Source: Streptomyces sp. WZ.A104 (GTDB lineage: Bacteria > Actinomycetota > Actinomycetes > Streptomycetales > Streptomycetaceae). From it: a stretch of DNA of 64,000 nt. The stretch spans positions 1 through 64,000 of the forward strand of contig NZ_NWVL01000016.1 of assembly GCF_002382885.1 (NCBI RefSeq), given 5' to 3'. Position 1 is the first letter of the stretch. Every line of letters begins with the position of its first letter. This document shows positions 39,879 through 48,791 of this stretch, one piece after another. The translations under genes were made by a program, and so were the position numbers. A model generated the notes under the pieces. That model ran no database searches. It was not told the DNA's origin and was given only the letters and a program-made list of their open reading frames with translations.

Positions 39879-42134
39879 TTGGCCGCCATTGCCCGCTGGT
39901 GCATCAAGCACCGCCTTCTCGCCGTCCTCATCTGGCTCGCCGCCCTGGGCGGCACCGCCGCCGCGGCGGGGTTCGCGGGTTCCGCGTACTCCAACGACTA
40001 CGAGGTGCCCGGCACGGAATCCGGCCGGGCCACCGAGCTCCTCTCGCGCGGTTTCACCGACCTCGGCGGTGACACCGGCACCGTGGTCTGGCACACGTCC
40101 GACTCCACGGTCCGGGCCGCCGACGTCGAACAGACGATGACCCGGACGCTCCACGCGATCGAGGACCTGCCCGGCGTCGGAAGCGTCACCAGCCCCTACG
40201 GAGCCTCCGGCACCGGCCAGATCAGCGAGGACGGCCACAGCGCCTACGCCACGGTCGCCTTCGACCGCCCCGCCGACGAGATCACGGCCTCCCAGGCCCA
40301 GGCCCTCGTGGACACCGCGCAGGGCGCCGAGGCCGACGGGCTCCAGGTCGAGCTGGGCGGAAGCGTCGTCGCCCTCACCGAAGCCCCCTCCGCGCACATC
40401 GCCGAAGTCGTCGGTGTCGCCGTCGCGGCCGTCGTCCTCTTCCTCGCCTTCGGCTCGCTCGCCGCCAGCCTGCTGCCCATCGCCACCGCCCTGGTCTCCG
40501 TCGGCACCGCCTACGCGGGCATCGTGCTGCTCGGCCACGCGATGACCGTCGCGGACTTCGCCCCGATGCTGGGCATGCTCATCGGGCTCGGCGTCGGCAT
40601 CGACTACGCCCTGTTCATCGTCACCCGGCACCGCAGAGGTCTCCGGCGCGGTATGCCGGTCGACGAAGCGGCACGGAACGCCGTCACGACCACCGGGCGC
40701 GCGGTCGTCTTCGCGGGGGCGACCGTCTGCATCGCGCTGCTCGGCATGCTGATCCTGCGCCTCAGCTTCCTCAACGGCGTCGCCATCGCCGCCTCCCTCA
40801 CCGTCGTCCTGACGGTCCTGGCCTCCGTCACCCTGCTGCCCGCCCTGCTCTCCCTCATCGGGATGCGGGCCCTCAGCCGCCGCGAACGCCGGCGGCTCGC
40901 CGAACACGGACCGCGCCCCGACCTGCCCACCGGCTTCGCCGCCCGCTGGTCCGCCTTCGTGGAGCGCCACCCCAAGCTGCTCGGCGGAATCGCGGCCGTC
41001 GTCATGGTGGTCCTCGCCCTGCCCGCCCTCGGCCTCCACCTGGGCACCTCCGACCAGGGCAACAACCCGGCCACCGCCACCACCCGGCAGGCCTACGACC
41101 TGCTGGCCGACGGCTTCGGCCCCGGCGTCAACGGCCCCCTCACCATCGCCGCCCAGCTCGACGGGGCGGACGACCGGCTCGCCCTGGACTCGCTGCCCGA
41201 GACGCTGCGCACCACCGAGGGCGTCGCCTCGGTCGGCCCGGTCACGTACAACAGCAGCGGCGACACCGCCTTCCTCACCGTCGTACCCGACTCCGCGCCC
41301 CAGTCGCAGGAGACCAGCGAGCTGGTCGACCGCATCCGGGCGGACGTGCTGCCGACGGTCCAGGACAAGACGTCTCTGGAGGCGTACGTCGGCGGGGTGA
41401 CGGCGAGCTACGACGACTTCGCCGAGATCATCGTCGGCAAGCTGCCGCTCTTCGTCGGGGTCGTCATCGGACTCGGCTGTCTGCTGCTGCTCCTCGCCTT
41501 CCGCTCCATCGGCATCCCCGTCAAGGCCGCGGTCATGAACGTGGCCGCCGTCGCCTCCTCCTTCGGCGTCGTCGTCGCCGTCTTCCAGTGGGGCTGGGGG
41601 AGTGAGCTGCTCGGCCTCGGAAGCGCCGGCCCCATCGAACCCTTCCTCCCCGTGATCATGGTCTCGGTCCTCTTCGGGCTCTCCATGGACTACCAGGTCT
41701 TCCTGGTCGGCCGGATGTACGAGGAGTGGTTGGAGACCGGCGACAACCGGCGGGCGGTCCGGGTCGGCCTCGCCGAGACCAGCCGGGTGATCAACTCCGC
41801 CGCCGTGATCATGATCTCCGTCTTCCTCGCCTTCGTCCTCAGCGGCGACCGGGTGATCGCCATGTTCGGCATCGCGCTGGCCACCGCCGTGGCCCTGGAC
41901 GCCTTCGTCCTGCGCACCCTGCTCGTGCCCGCGCTCATGCACATGCTCGGCGGCGCGAACTGGTGGCTGCCGGGCTGGCTGGACCGGCGGCTGCCCCGGA
42001 TCAGCATCGAGCCGCCCGACTGTGTACCGCTGCATGCGAGGATCCCGGGAGCACGCGGTACGGACGAGGGCGCCGGGGCGGTGACGGTCCGGCCCGCCGA
42101 GGAGGAGCACGATGTTCGCCATATCCCTGGGTGA
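39879..42134 (+). CDS. MMPL-family (RND superfamily) transporter
   Basis: A 751-residue membrane transporter. The plan is one membrane helix (LLAVLIWLAALGGTAAAAGF), an extracytoplasmic domain, five helices, a cytoplasmic segment, a second helix and extracytoplasmic domain, and five more helices. The RND/MMPL motif GLGVGIDYALFIVTRHR and the second-half equivalent GLSMDYQVFLVGRMYEEW are clear; these Asp-Tyr pairs carry the proton relay. Family members export lipids or hydrophobic drugs. The start is a TTG at 39879 with GGGAG upstream; the last 23 bp overlap the acetyltransferase gene. Confidence 0.94.
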   Translation: MAAIARWCIKHRLLAVLIWLAALGGTAAAAGFAGSAYSNDYEVPGTESGRATELLSRGFTDLGGDTGTVVWHTSDSTVRAADVEQTMTRTLHAIEDLPGVGSVTSPYGASGTGQISEDGHSAYATVAFDRPADEITASQAQALVDTAQGAEADGLQVELGGSVVALTEAPSAHIAEVVGVAVAAVVLFLAFGSLAASLLPIATALVSVGTAYAGIVLLGHAMTVADFAPMLGMLIGLGVGIDYALFIVTRHRRGLRRGMPVDEAARNAVTTTGRAVVFAGATVCIALLGMLILRLSFLNGVAIAASLTVVLTVLASVTLLPALLSLIGMRALSRRERRRLAEHGPRPDLPTGFAARWSAFVERHPKLLGGIAAVVMVVLALPALGLHLGTSDQGNNPATATTRQAYDLLADGFGPGVNGPLTIAAQLDGADDRLALDSLPETLRTTEGVASVGPVTYNSSGDTAFLTVVPDSAPQSQETSELVDRIRADVLPTVQDKTSLEAYVGGVTASYDDFAEIIVGKLPLFVGVVIGLGCLLLLLAFRSIGIPVKAAVMNVAAVASSFGVVVAVFQWGWGSELLGLGSAGPIEPFLPVIMVSVLFGLSMDYQVFLVGRMYEEWLETGDNRRAVRVGLAETSRVINSAAVIMISVFLAFVLSGDRVIAMFGIALATAVALDAFVLRTLLVPALMHMLGGANWWLPGWLDRRLPRISIEPPDCVPLHARIPGARGTDEGAGAVTVRPAEEEHDVRHIPG

Positions 42135-42669
42135 CGACCAGGCGGAGCTGCGCCCGCTGGAGGTCTGGCAGGCCGAGGAGTTCCTCGCCCACATGGACCG
42201 GGCCCGGGAGCTGGTCGACCCCTGGATTCCGTTCGCCTCCTTCGCCACCGACCTGGACTCGGCGCGCGCTCTGCTCCTGAAGTACGCGGAGAAGCAGGCG
42301 ACGGACACCGGGCGGCTGTACGGCATCTGGCTGGCGGACACCCTCGTCGGCGGTGTCATGTTCCGGATCTTCGACGCGGAGTCCGGCAACTGCGAGATCG
42401 GCGTCTGGCTGGAGCCCGCCGCCCAGGGCCGCGGCCTGATCACCCGCGCCGCCGAGCGCCTGATCGACTGGGCGGTGTACGAGCGCGGCATGCACCGCGT
42501 GGAGTGGGACGCCTCCGCCGCCAACACCCGCTCGATCGCGGTCGCCGAGCGGCTCGGCATGACCCGCGACGGGGTGATCCGGCAGAACTACCTCTACCGG
42601 GGCGTACGCCACGACTCGGAGGTCTGGTCCGTCCTCGCCCCGGAATGGCGGGCCCGCGCCGGGCGCTGA
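42112..42669 (+). CDS. GNAT-family N-acetyltransferase (RimJ/RimL-like)
   Basis: A 185-residue cytoplasmic acetyltransferase. The acetyl-CoA loop is seen as AAQGRGLITRAAERLIDWA, and the segment VEWDASAANTRSIAVAERLGM followed by RDGVIRQNYLYRG is characteristic of the RimJ/RimL group that acetylates N termini of ribosomal proteins or small amines. Its ATG at 42112 is preceded by GAGGAGGAG and lies inside the end of the transporter gene in another frame, so the two are co-transcribed. The acceptor is unknown. Confidence 0.92.
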   Translation: MFAISLGDDQAELRPLEVWQAEEFLAHMDRARELVDPWIPFASFATDLDSARALLLKYAEKQATDTGRLYGIWLADTLVGGVMFRIFDAESGNCEIGVWLEPAAQGRGLITRAAERLIDWAVYERGMHRVEWDASAANTRSIAVAERLGMTRDGVIRQNYLYRGVRHDSEVWSVLAPEWRARAGR

Positions 42670-42750
42670 GATTCGAGTGAGGCCGGGGTCTCGCGGATTC
42701 CGGCCCTTGCGTTAAGGGCGCTCTCATCCGGGGCCCCTAGCGTGCGGCGT

Positions 42751-43431
42751 ATGAAGACCACCCCCTCCAAGACGACCGCGCCCGCCGACGACCCCGAGAA
42801 GAGCACCGACGGCGCCGCCGTTACGGAGGGCCCGCCCACGGAGGGGGCGCCGGAGACCGGGGCTTCCGGCGAGACCGGGGCCTCCGGCGAGGCTGAGGCT
42901 TCCAAGGAGGCCCAGACCTTCACCCAGGCCGAGGCTTCCAATGAGGCCGAGGCCGACGACCTGGAGCCCGACGACTTGGAGCCCGACGACCTGGAGCCCG
43001 ACCCCTTCACCGAGGCCCGGCACGGCGTCGGCGCGGGCGCGGCGGCCGTCGTCTCCGCCGCCCTCGGCGTCGTCGCCCTGACCGGCGCCTGGTCGGGCCG
43101 GGTCGCCGCCGAGCGCGAGACCCTGATGGGCCAGATCCAGACGGCCGGCGGCTCCAGCGCGGCCGAGCAGATCTCCGCGATCTACGGGGACGCCTGGCAC
43201 ACCACCGCCCTGGTCAACGGCGTCTTCGCCGTCCTGGCCCTCCTCGTCGGCGTCTTCGTCCTCGTCCGCCCCGCCTTCGGCGCCCCCTCCGACCGGCCGC
43301 AGCCCGCCTGGGTCCGGGCGGTCGCCCTGGCCGGCGTCGCCCTCGGCGTACTGGGCGTACTGATCTCCGCGGGCATGTACTTCGACCTCTTCGTCCCCCT
43401 GCCCAGCCCGGGCGCACCCGCGGGCGGCTGA
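42751..43431 (+). CDS. Hypothetical membrane protein with acidic repeat head
   Basis: A 226-residue protein of unknown function. The first 90 residues are acidic, Ala/Glu/Thr-rich and disordered, with repeats of EASKEAQ/EASNEAE type and three copies of DDLEP. Three hydrophobic helices follow: GAGAAAVVSAALGVVALTG, TALVNGVFAVLALLVGVFVL and AVALAGVALGVLGVLISAG. The ATG at 42751 has no ribosome binding site; TAGCGT lies 13 bp upstream, so the mRNA could be leaderless. The frame extends to a GTG at 42742. No family is recognised. Confidence 0.7.
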   Translation: MKTTPSKTTAPADDPEKSTDGAAVTEGPPTEGAPETGASGETGASGEAEASKEAQTFTQAEASNEAEADDLEPDDLEPDDLEPDPFTEARHGVGAGAAAVVSAALGVVALTGAWSGRVAAERETLMGQIQTAGGSSAAEQISAIYGDAWHTTALVNGVFAVLALLVGVFVLVRPAFGAPSDRPQPAWVRAVALAGVALGVLGVLISAGMYFDLFVPLPSPGAPAGG

Positions 43432-43432
43432 C

Positions 43433-43465
43433 CCGGGCCCGGGGTGAGCCGAAGCCCGGGCCCGG
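43433..43465 (+). terminator. Terminator after the acidic-head membrane protein
   Basis: CCGGGCCCGGG / CCCGGGCCCGG, an 11-bp perfect stem with an 11-nt loop, starts 2 bp after the stop codon. The remainder of the 250-bp gap to the next gene shows nothing that I can name. Confidence 0.75.
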
Positions 43466-43682
43466 TACGGCACGGACCTAAGGCTCCTGCTCACTCCTCG
43501 GACACCGGGCGTGCCCGCCTAAGGCCCCCGGCGCCGCGAAGATGCGGCACTCGCCCGATGCGGCGCCCCCTCCTGGCCGACGACAGTGGAAACACAGCGG
43601 AGACAGGGCCCCGGTAGACCGGCCGGGCAACCCTCCGGCCCCTCCGGTCCGCTGCCATGACCAGGAGTCAGGGAGAAACACC

Positions 43683-43856
43683 ATGTACGAGTACGAGCTC
43701 TACCGCAGCGCCTCCGCCGAGCTGATCCGCCGGGCCGACGCCGAGCGCGAGATCGGCCGGGCCCGCCGCGCCCTTCGCGCCGCCCGCCGTACCGGACGCG
43801 GCGACCCGGAAGGGAAGGTGGTCGAGGAGCGCACCCGCTTCGTCCGCGCCGCCTGA
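43683..43856 (+). CDS. Small basic helical protein (57 aa)
   Basis: A 57-residue charged protein, YEYELYRSASAELIRRADAE followed by repeated Arg/Ala helices (RARRALRAARRTGRGD). It is probably one long helix without membrane segments. The ATG at 43683 follows AGGGAGAAA, a good ribosome binding site. The large LuxR regulator begins just downstream in the same direction. It could be a small partner or regulator, but nothing in the sequence proves a role. Confidence 0.65.
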   Translation: MYEYELYRSASAELIRRADAEREIGRARRALRAARRTGRGDPEGKVVEERTRFVRAA

Positions 43857-43948
43857 CGGTGGCACGGCCCGGGACGACCACCGAGCCGCGCCCCGAGAGC
43901 AAGATCACCATGCGGGAAAGGGGTCCCGTTTCCTCGGACGCGTATGCG

Positions 43949-46900
43949 ATGCTCGGCGGCGTGGAGACCAGGTCAGTCAGCCGCGTGTTCGTCGGGCGAG
44001 CCGAGGAGCTCGCCTCACTCACCGAGGGGCTCGCCCGCGCCGCTTCAGGCGAACCGCAGGCACTGCTGATCGGCGGGGAGGCAGGCGTCGGCAAGACCCG
44101 CCTGGTCGAGCAGTTCGTCATGGCGGCCCAGCGGCGCGACGCCGTGGTGGCCGTCGGGGCCTGCGTCGAGATCGGGGCCGACGGCCTGCCGTTCGCCCCC
44201 TTCCCCACCGCACTGCGCGCCCTGCGCCGCGCCCTGCCCGAGGAGATGGCCGCCGCCTGCGCCGGGCAGGAGGGCGAGCTCGCCCGGCTCCTGCCCGAAC
44301 TGGGCGAGGTCCATCAGGACGCCACCGACGAACACAGCATCGCCCGTCTCTTCGAGCTCACCGCCCGGCTCCTGGAACGGATCTCCGCCGACCGCGCGGT
44401 CGTCCTCGTCCTGGAGGACCTCCACTGGGCGGACGCCTCCACCAGGCATCTGCTCGCCTACCTCTTCCGTACGCTGCGCAGCGGCCGCCTCATGGTCGTC
44501 GGCACCTACCGCGCCGACGACATCCACCGGCGCCACCCTCTGCGCCCGCTCCTCGCGGAGCTGGACCGGTTGCGCACCGTCACCCGCATCGAGCTCGACC
44601 GGTTCAGCCACGAGGAGGTCGGCCGCCAGCTCACCGGGATTCTCGCCGTGGCCCCCGATACCGGGGTCGTCGACGAGATCTTCGACCGCTCCGACGGCAA
44701 CGCCTTCTTCGTCGAGGAGCTCGCCCGCTCCCTGGAGTGCTGCGGAGACGGCTCGGGCCTGACCGAATCGCTCCGCGACCTGCTGCTCGTCCGCGTGGAG
44801 GCGCTCCCCGAGCACGCCCAGCGCGTCGCCAGACTCGCCGCGGAGGGCGGTTCCTTCGTCGAGCACGAACTGCTGGCCGCCGTCGCCGGGCTCGACGAGG
44901 ACGACCTCAACGAGGCGCTGCGGGCCGCCGTCGGCGCCAACCTGCTGCAACCCGCACCCGACAGCGACGGTTACCGCTTCCGGCATTCCCTGGTCCGCGA
45001 GGCCGTCAGCGACGACCTCCTGCCCGGGGAGCGCACCCGCCTCAACCGCCGCTATGCCGAGGCGCTGGAGGCCGAGCCGTCCCTCGTACGGGAGGACGAA
45101 CGCGCCACCCGCCTCGCCAGCTACTGGTACGCCGCCCACGACGCGGCCAAGGCCCTGCCCGCCGTGCTCCAGGCCGCCGTCGAGGCCCGGCGCCGCTATG
45201 CGCACTCCGAGCAACTGCGGCTGCTGGAGCGGGCGATGGAGCTGTGGGACGACGTGCCCGACACTGTACGCGCCACCCTGCGCCCCTTCGACTACGCGGA
45301 GGTCTACCCGGCCTCCGGCTGCGACCCGGAGAACGCGCCCCTGCGCTACCTGGACGTGATGGCCGAGGCCACCGTCGCCGCCCGCTTCGGCGGCGACCGC
45401 GGGCGGGCCCTGGCCATCTCCAAGAAGGCCATGCGGGTGCTGCGGTCCGAGGCCGATCCGCTGCGCGAGGCCTGGTTCTGGGTGCAGCGCGCCCGGCTCG
45501 TCCAGAGCCTCGACAAGGGTGACGGGTGGGAGGAGCTGGCCACCGCGCAGGAGCTGGTGCGGGGTCTGCCGCCGTCCGCCGTGCAGGCCGACGTCCTGAC
45601 CAATGTGGCCAGTTGGCGGGCCCTGCACCAGCCCGGCCCGCAGGCGCTGGCCGACAGCGACCGTGCGGTGGAGTACGCCCGGCTCGTCGGCGACGAGTAC
45701 ATCGAGCTGCACGCCCGCCTCACCCGGGGCTGGCTCACCGCGGACGCGGGCGGCATCGAGGACGGCCTCGGCGAGATGTACGCGGTTCGGGACCGCGCCG
45801 AGAAACTGCGACTGGTCCAGCTGCTGGGCCGGGCCAGCATCAATCTGGCCTCCTCCCTGGAGGCGATGGGCCGTTCGCTGGAGGCCGTGGCCGCCGCCGA
45901 CCACGGCATCGAGGTCTGCCACAGCCACGGCCTGGCCGACTCCGGGGCCTGGGTGTACGCCAACCAGGCCCAGTCCCTGTTCTCCCTCGGCCACTGGACG
46001 CAGAGCGCGGCCGCCGCCGAGTCGGCCGCCCGCCTCGCCCTGTCCCCCAAGGCGAAGGGCCTCGCCGCCCAGCGCCGCACCGAACTGGCCGTCGCCCGCG
46101 GGGACATCGCCGAGGCGGAGGAACTGCTCGCCCTGGTCCGCAGGCACTTCGGCCAGCGCGACCCGCAGCCCCAGCACCTGATCACCCCGGTCCAGCACGG
46201 CATGCTGCTGGCGGCGGGGCAGGGACGGCTCGCCGAGGCGCGGGCCGCCTTCCAGGAGCTGGCCCGGCCCGGCTTCCCGCCCGGCACCCAGCGCTACGCC
46301 CTGCCGCTGCTCCAGTCCGCCGCCATGATCGAGGCGGACGCCCGGGGGCTGCCCGCCGCCGAAGCCGGGCGGCCGGAGATCCTCGCCCTGATCCGCCGGT
46401 GCGCGAAGAGCCTGCCGCTGCTCGTGCCCGTGTGGGCCGCCCACGGCGTCTTCATCGAAGCGGAGCTGGCCCGTGCGGAGGGCGCGGACACCCCTGAGCA
46501 CTGGGCACGGGCCGCCGAGGCCTTCGGCCCGCTGAGCCGCCCCTACGAACTGGCCCGGATCCATCACCGCTGGGCCGAGTCCCTGCTCATCGCCCCCGGC
46601 GACCGGTCCACCGCCACGGCCCTGCTGCACCGGGCCCACACGGTCGCCCGACGGCTCGGCGCCCGCCCGCTGGCCGAGGCGGTCGGACAGCTGGCGGCCC
46701 GGGCCAGGGTCACCCTGGACACGGCGGACCCCGGCGAGGGGGACCACCCGGTCATCCTGACCGCACCCGTCGATGCCACCGGGGAGGAGGCCGAGCCGTT
46801 CACCGACGAGAAGGCCGGCCCCGCGATCGCCGCCGTCGAGTCCTTCGGGCTGACCCCGCGCGAGCAGGACGTACACCGGCTGGTCGCGGCCGGGCACACC

Positions 46901-47044
46901 AACCGGAGGATCGCCGAGGAGCTGTTCATCTCGCCGAAGACCGCGAGCGTGCACGTCTCCAACATCCTGGCCAAGCTCGGCGTCTCCAGCCGCGGTGAGG
47001 CGGCAGCCCTGGCCCACCGCCTCCGCCTCTACCCGGTCGCGTGA
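43949..47044 (+). CDS. LAL-type (large ATP-binding) LuxR-family transcriptional regulator
   Basis: A cytoplasmic regulator of about 1,031 residues. The AAA/NACHT-like ATPase comes first: Walker A GGEAGVGKTRL, Walker B VVLVLEDLHWADAST, and RTVTRIELDRF. A long helical, TPR-like middle (about 600 residues) follows, and then a C-terminal LuxR helix-turn-helix, LTPREQDVHRLVAAGHTNRR to VHVSNILAKLGV. LAL proteins often activate sugar-use or antibiotic genes; the target is not evident. The start is uncertain: ATG 43949 fits the usual VETRSVSRVFVGR beginning, while ATG 43910 and GTG 43859 (2 bp after the small gene) are also open. Confidence 0.9.
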   Translation: MLGGVETRSVSRVFVGRAEELASLTEGLARAASGEPQALLIGGEAGVGKTRLVEQFVMAAQRRDAVVAVGACVEIGADGLPFAPFPTALRALRRALPEEMAAACAGQEGELARLLPELGEVHQDATDEHSIARLFELTARLLERISADRAVVLVLEDLHWADASTRHLLAYLFRTLRSGRLMVVGTYRADDIHRRHPLRPLLAELDRLRTVTRIELDRFSHEEVGRQLTGILAVAPDTGVVDEIFDRSDGNAFFVEELARSLECCGDGSGLTESLRDLLLVRVEALPEHAQRVARLAAEGGSFVEHELLAAVAGLDEDDLNEALRAAVGANLLQPAPDSDGYRFRHSLVREAVSDDLLPGERTRLNRRYAEALEAEPSLVREDERATRLASYWYAAHDAAKALPAVLQAAVEARRRYAHSEQLRLLERAMELWDDVPDTVRATLRPFDYAEVYPASGCDPENAPLRYLDVMAEATVAARFGGDRGRALAISKKAMRVLRSEADPLREAWFWVQRARLVQSLDKGDGWEELATAQELVRGLPPSAVQADVLTNVASWRALHQPGPQALADSDRAVEYARLVGDEYIELHARLTRGWLTADAGGIEDGLGEMYAVRDRAEKLRLVQLLGRASINLASSLEAMGRSLEAVAAADHGIEVCHSHGLADSGAWVYANQAQSLFSLGHWTQSAAAAESAARLALSPKAKGLAAQRRTELAVARGDIAEAEELLALVRRHFGQRDPQPQHLITPVQHGMLLAAGQGRLAEARAAFQELARPGFPPGTQRYALPLLQSAAMIEADARGLPAAEAGRPEILALIRRCAKSLPLLVPVWAAHGVFIEAELARAEGADTPEHWARAAEAFGPLSRPYELARIHHRWAESLLIAPGDRSTATALLHRAHTVARRLGARPLAEAVGQLAARARVTLDTADPGEGDHPVILTAPVDATGEEAEPFTDEKAGPAIAAVESFGLTPREQDVHRLVAAGHTNRRIAEELFISPKTASVHVSNILAKLGVSSRGEAAALAHRLRLYPVA

Positions 47045-47094
47045 GGAGACTTCCAGGGGGTGTCCGGCGCCCGCCCACGCGGGATTGCCGACCC

Positions 47095-47397
47095 TTAATG
47101 CTCCTCGTCCTCACCGCGCTCCGGACCGCTCACCGGCCTTCCCGGGCGGGGCCGGTCGAGCACGGCGTCCTGCTCGGGGGCTGTCGGCCGCATACGCCGG
47201 GGGCCGGGCTCGGGCGGACCGCCCGAGCCCGGGTCCGTGTCCGGGGCGCGGACGGTCACCTTGCCGGAGGACAGGTCTATCGGCCCCCGGCCCGGATCGC
47301 CGACGCCGAAGTCCACCCGGCTCAGCTCCAGCCGCTTCTGCTCGTCCGCGGCGTGCCTGCGCCCCGGGGCGAACAGCTCCTCGAAGAAATTGAACAC
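47095..47397 (-). CDS. Small actinobacterial protein (DUF6191-like)
   Basis: A 100-residue protein beginning VFNFFEELFAPGRRHAADEQ, with KRLELSRVDFGVGDPGRGPID and LSSGKVTV next. I recall this pattern from short Streptomyces proteins classed as DUF6191, but the label is from memory. The C-terminal half is Pro/Gly/Arg-rich and probably disordered. The GTG at 47397 has a strong GGAGGGAG site eight bases upstream. It lies 38 bp after the sugar dehydrogenase gene on the same strand, so they may share a transcript, and it converges on the LuxR gene. Confidence 0.65.
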   Translation of the reverse strand: MFNFFEELFAPGRRHAADEQKRLELSRVDFGVGDPGRGPIDLSSGKVTVRAPDTDPGSGGPPEPGPRRMRPTAPEQDAVLDRPRPGRPVSGPERGEDEEH

Positions 47398-47435
47398 CGG
47401 CCGTGCTCCCTCCGACGCGCAGCGCGGACGGGCGG

Positions 47436-48647
47436 CTACTCCACCTCCACCAGGAGAATCCTGTCGTCTCCCGGCTTCGGCGTCCCCCGGCCGTCCGTGT
47501 TGCTGGTGACCAGCCACATCCGGTCGCTTCCCGCACTCACCACCGTACGCAGGCGGCCGTGCTCCTCATCCAGGAACGACTGGGGGTCCGCCAAAGGTTC
47601 CTCGGCCTTCTCGCCCGACAGCGGAATCCGCCAGAGCCGCTCACCGCGCAGCCCCGCCATCCAGATCGAGCCCTCGGCGTACGCGATCCCGCTGGGCGAG
47701 GCCTCGGAGGTCTCCCACTGGGCCACCGGGTCGATGAACCCCTCTTCGCCCTCACGGCCCTCGGCCTCGGGCCAGCCGTAGTTCCCGCCGGGCTCGATCA
47801 GGTTCAGTTCGTCCCAGGTGTTCTGGCCGAACTCGGCCGCCCACAGCCGCTTCTGCGCGTCCCAGGCGAGCCCCTGCACATTGCGGTGCCCGTACGAGTA
47901 CACCACCGAGTCCGCCTCGGGGTTGCCGTGCACCGGCTCCCCGTCGGGGGTCATCCGAAGGATCTTGCCCGCCAGCGACTCCTTGTCCTGGGACAGGCCC
48001 GTGTCCCCGGTCTCGCCCGTGCCCGCGTACAGCATCTTGTCCGGACCGAACGCGATCCGTCCGCCGTTGTGGACGCTGCCCTTCGGGATGCCGCGCAAGA
48101 CGGTGTCCGGCGCCCCCAGCCGCTGTCCCACCGGGCGCCTCTCGTCGTAACTCATCCGTACGATCCGGTTGTCGGACGTGGTCGTGAGGTAGGCGTACAC
48201 CAGCTGGTCCGCGCCGAACGTCGAGGAGACGGCGAGCCCGAGCAGCCCGCCCTCGCCCGACGGGGACACCCCGGGCACCGAGCCCAGCAGCGTCTGCTTC
48301 CCGCTCTCGCCGTCGATGAGGTGGACGGTCCCCTCGTCCCGTGAGGCGACCAGCAGATCACCGTCCGGCAGCGCGGCCAGCCCCCAGGGCGACTCCAGGC
48401 CCTCGGTCAGCGTCGAGACCACCTTCACCGAGCCCTTGGCGGGCGGCTGGTCGGCCGACGCGCCCGGCGAGGGGGCGCCGGAGCTCCGCGAGGCGGTCGG
48501 TGAGGCGGAAGCCGTACCGGACGGTGATCCCTCCGCCCCGCCCGAGGAGCACGCGGCGGACAGGAGCAGCGAGGCCGTCGCCAGCGCGGCCACCACCCCC
48601 CTGCGCACCGCGGGGGACTGAACAGCTCCGAACACAGCACCGCGCAC
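47436..48647 (-). CDS. PQQ-type glucose/sorbosone dehydrogenase lipoprotein
   Basis: A secreted, lipid-anchored sugar dehydrogenase-like protein with a six-bladed beta propeller, 403 residues. The signal peptide ALATASLLLSAAC ends in a lipobox Cys; a Ser/Thr/Pro/Ala-rich spacer follows. Propeller motifs of the GSDH family are LESPWGLAALPDGDLLV, EGGLLGLAV, VHNGGRIAFGPDKMLY, YSYGHRNVQGLAWD and WAAEFGQNTWDELN. The GTG at 48647 follows AAAGGA; an ATG further upstream at 48722 would place a long non-signal extension ahead. Whether it uses PQQ cannot be told, as Streptomyces may lack PQQ synthesis. Confidence 0.9.
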   Translation of the reverse strand: MRGAVFGAVQSPAVRRGVVAALATASLLLSAACSSGGAEGSPSGTASASPTASRSSGAPSPGASADQPPAKGSVKVVSTLTEGLESPWGLAALPDGDLLVASRDEGTVHLIDGESGKQTLLGSVPGVSPSGEGGLLGLAVSSTFGADQLVYAYLTTTSDNRIVRMSYDERRPVGQRLGAPDTVLRGIPKGSVHNGGRIAFGPDKMLYAGTGETGDTGLSQDKESLAGKILRMTPDGEPVHGNPEADSVVYSYGHRNVQGLAWDAQKRLWAAEFGQNTWDELNLIEPGGNYGWPEAEGREGEEGFIDPVAQWETSEASPSGIAYAEGSIWMAGLRGERLWRIPLSGEKAEEPLADPQSFLDEEHGRLRTVVSAGSDRMWLVTSNTDGRGTPKPGDDRILLVEVE

Positions 48648-48791
48648 TGAACCGATCCTTTCGACGGCCGTCCGACTCTCTGCCCGTACTACCTGCTGCT
48701 TGCCGCCTGCTACCTGTTTCATACACGGCGGCCATGCCAGGAGTTCCCGGTGCGGCCCATTCTCCCGCCACCTTCCGCCGGGCGCGCGGTC

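Noticed and set aside
39819..42560. 913-codon minus-strand frame
   Set aside because: Opposite the MMPL transporter and acetyltransferase; low-complexity Gly/Asp/Glu sequence without motifs.
44045..47017. 990-codon minus-strand frame
   Set aside because: Fully antisense to the LAL regulator, with no recognisable domain.
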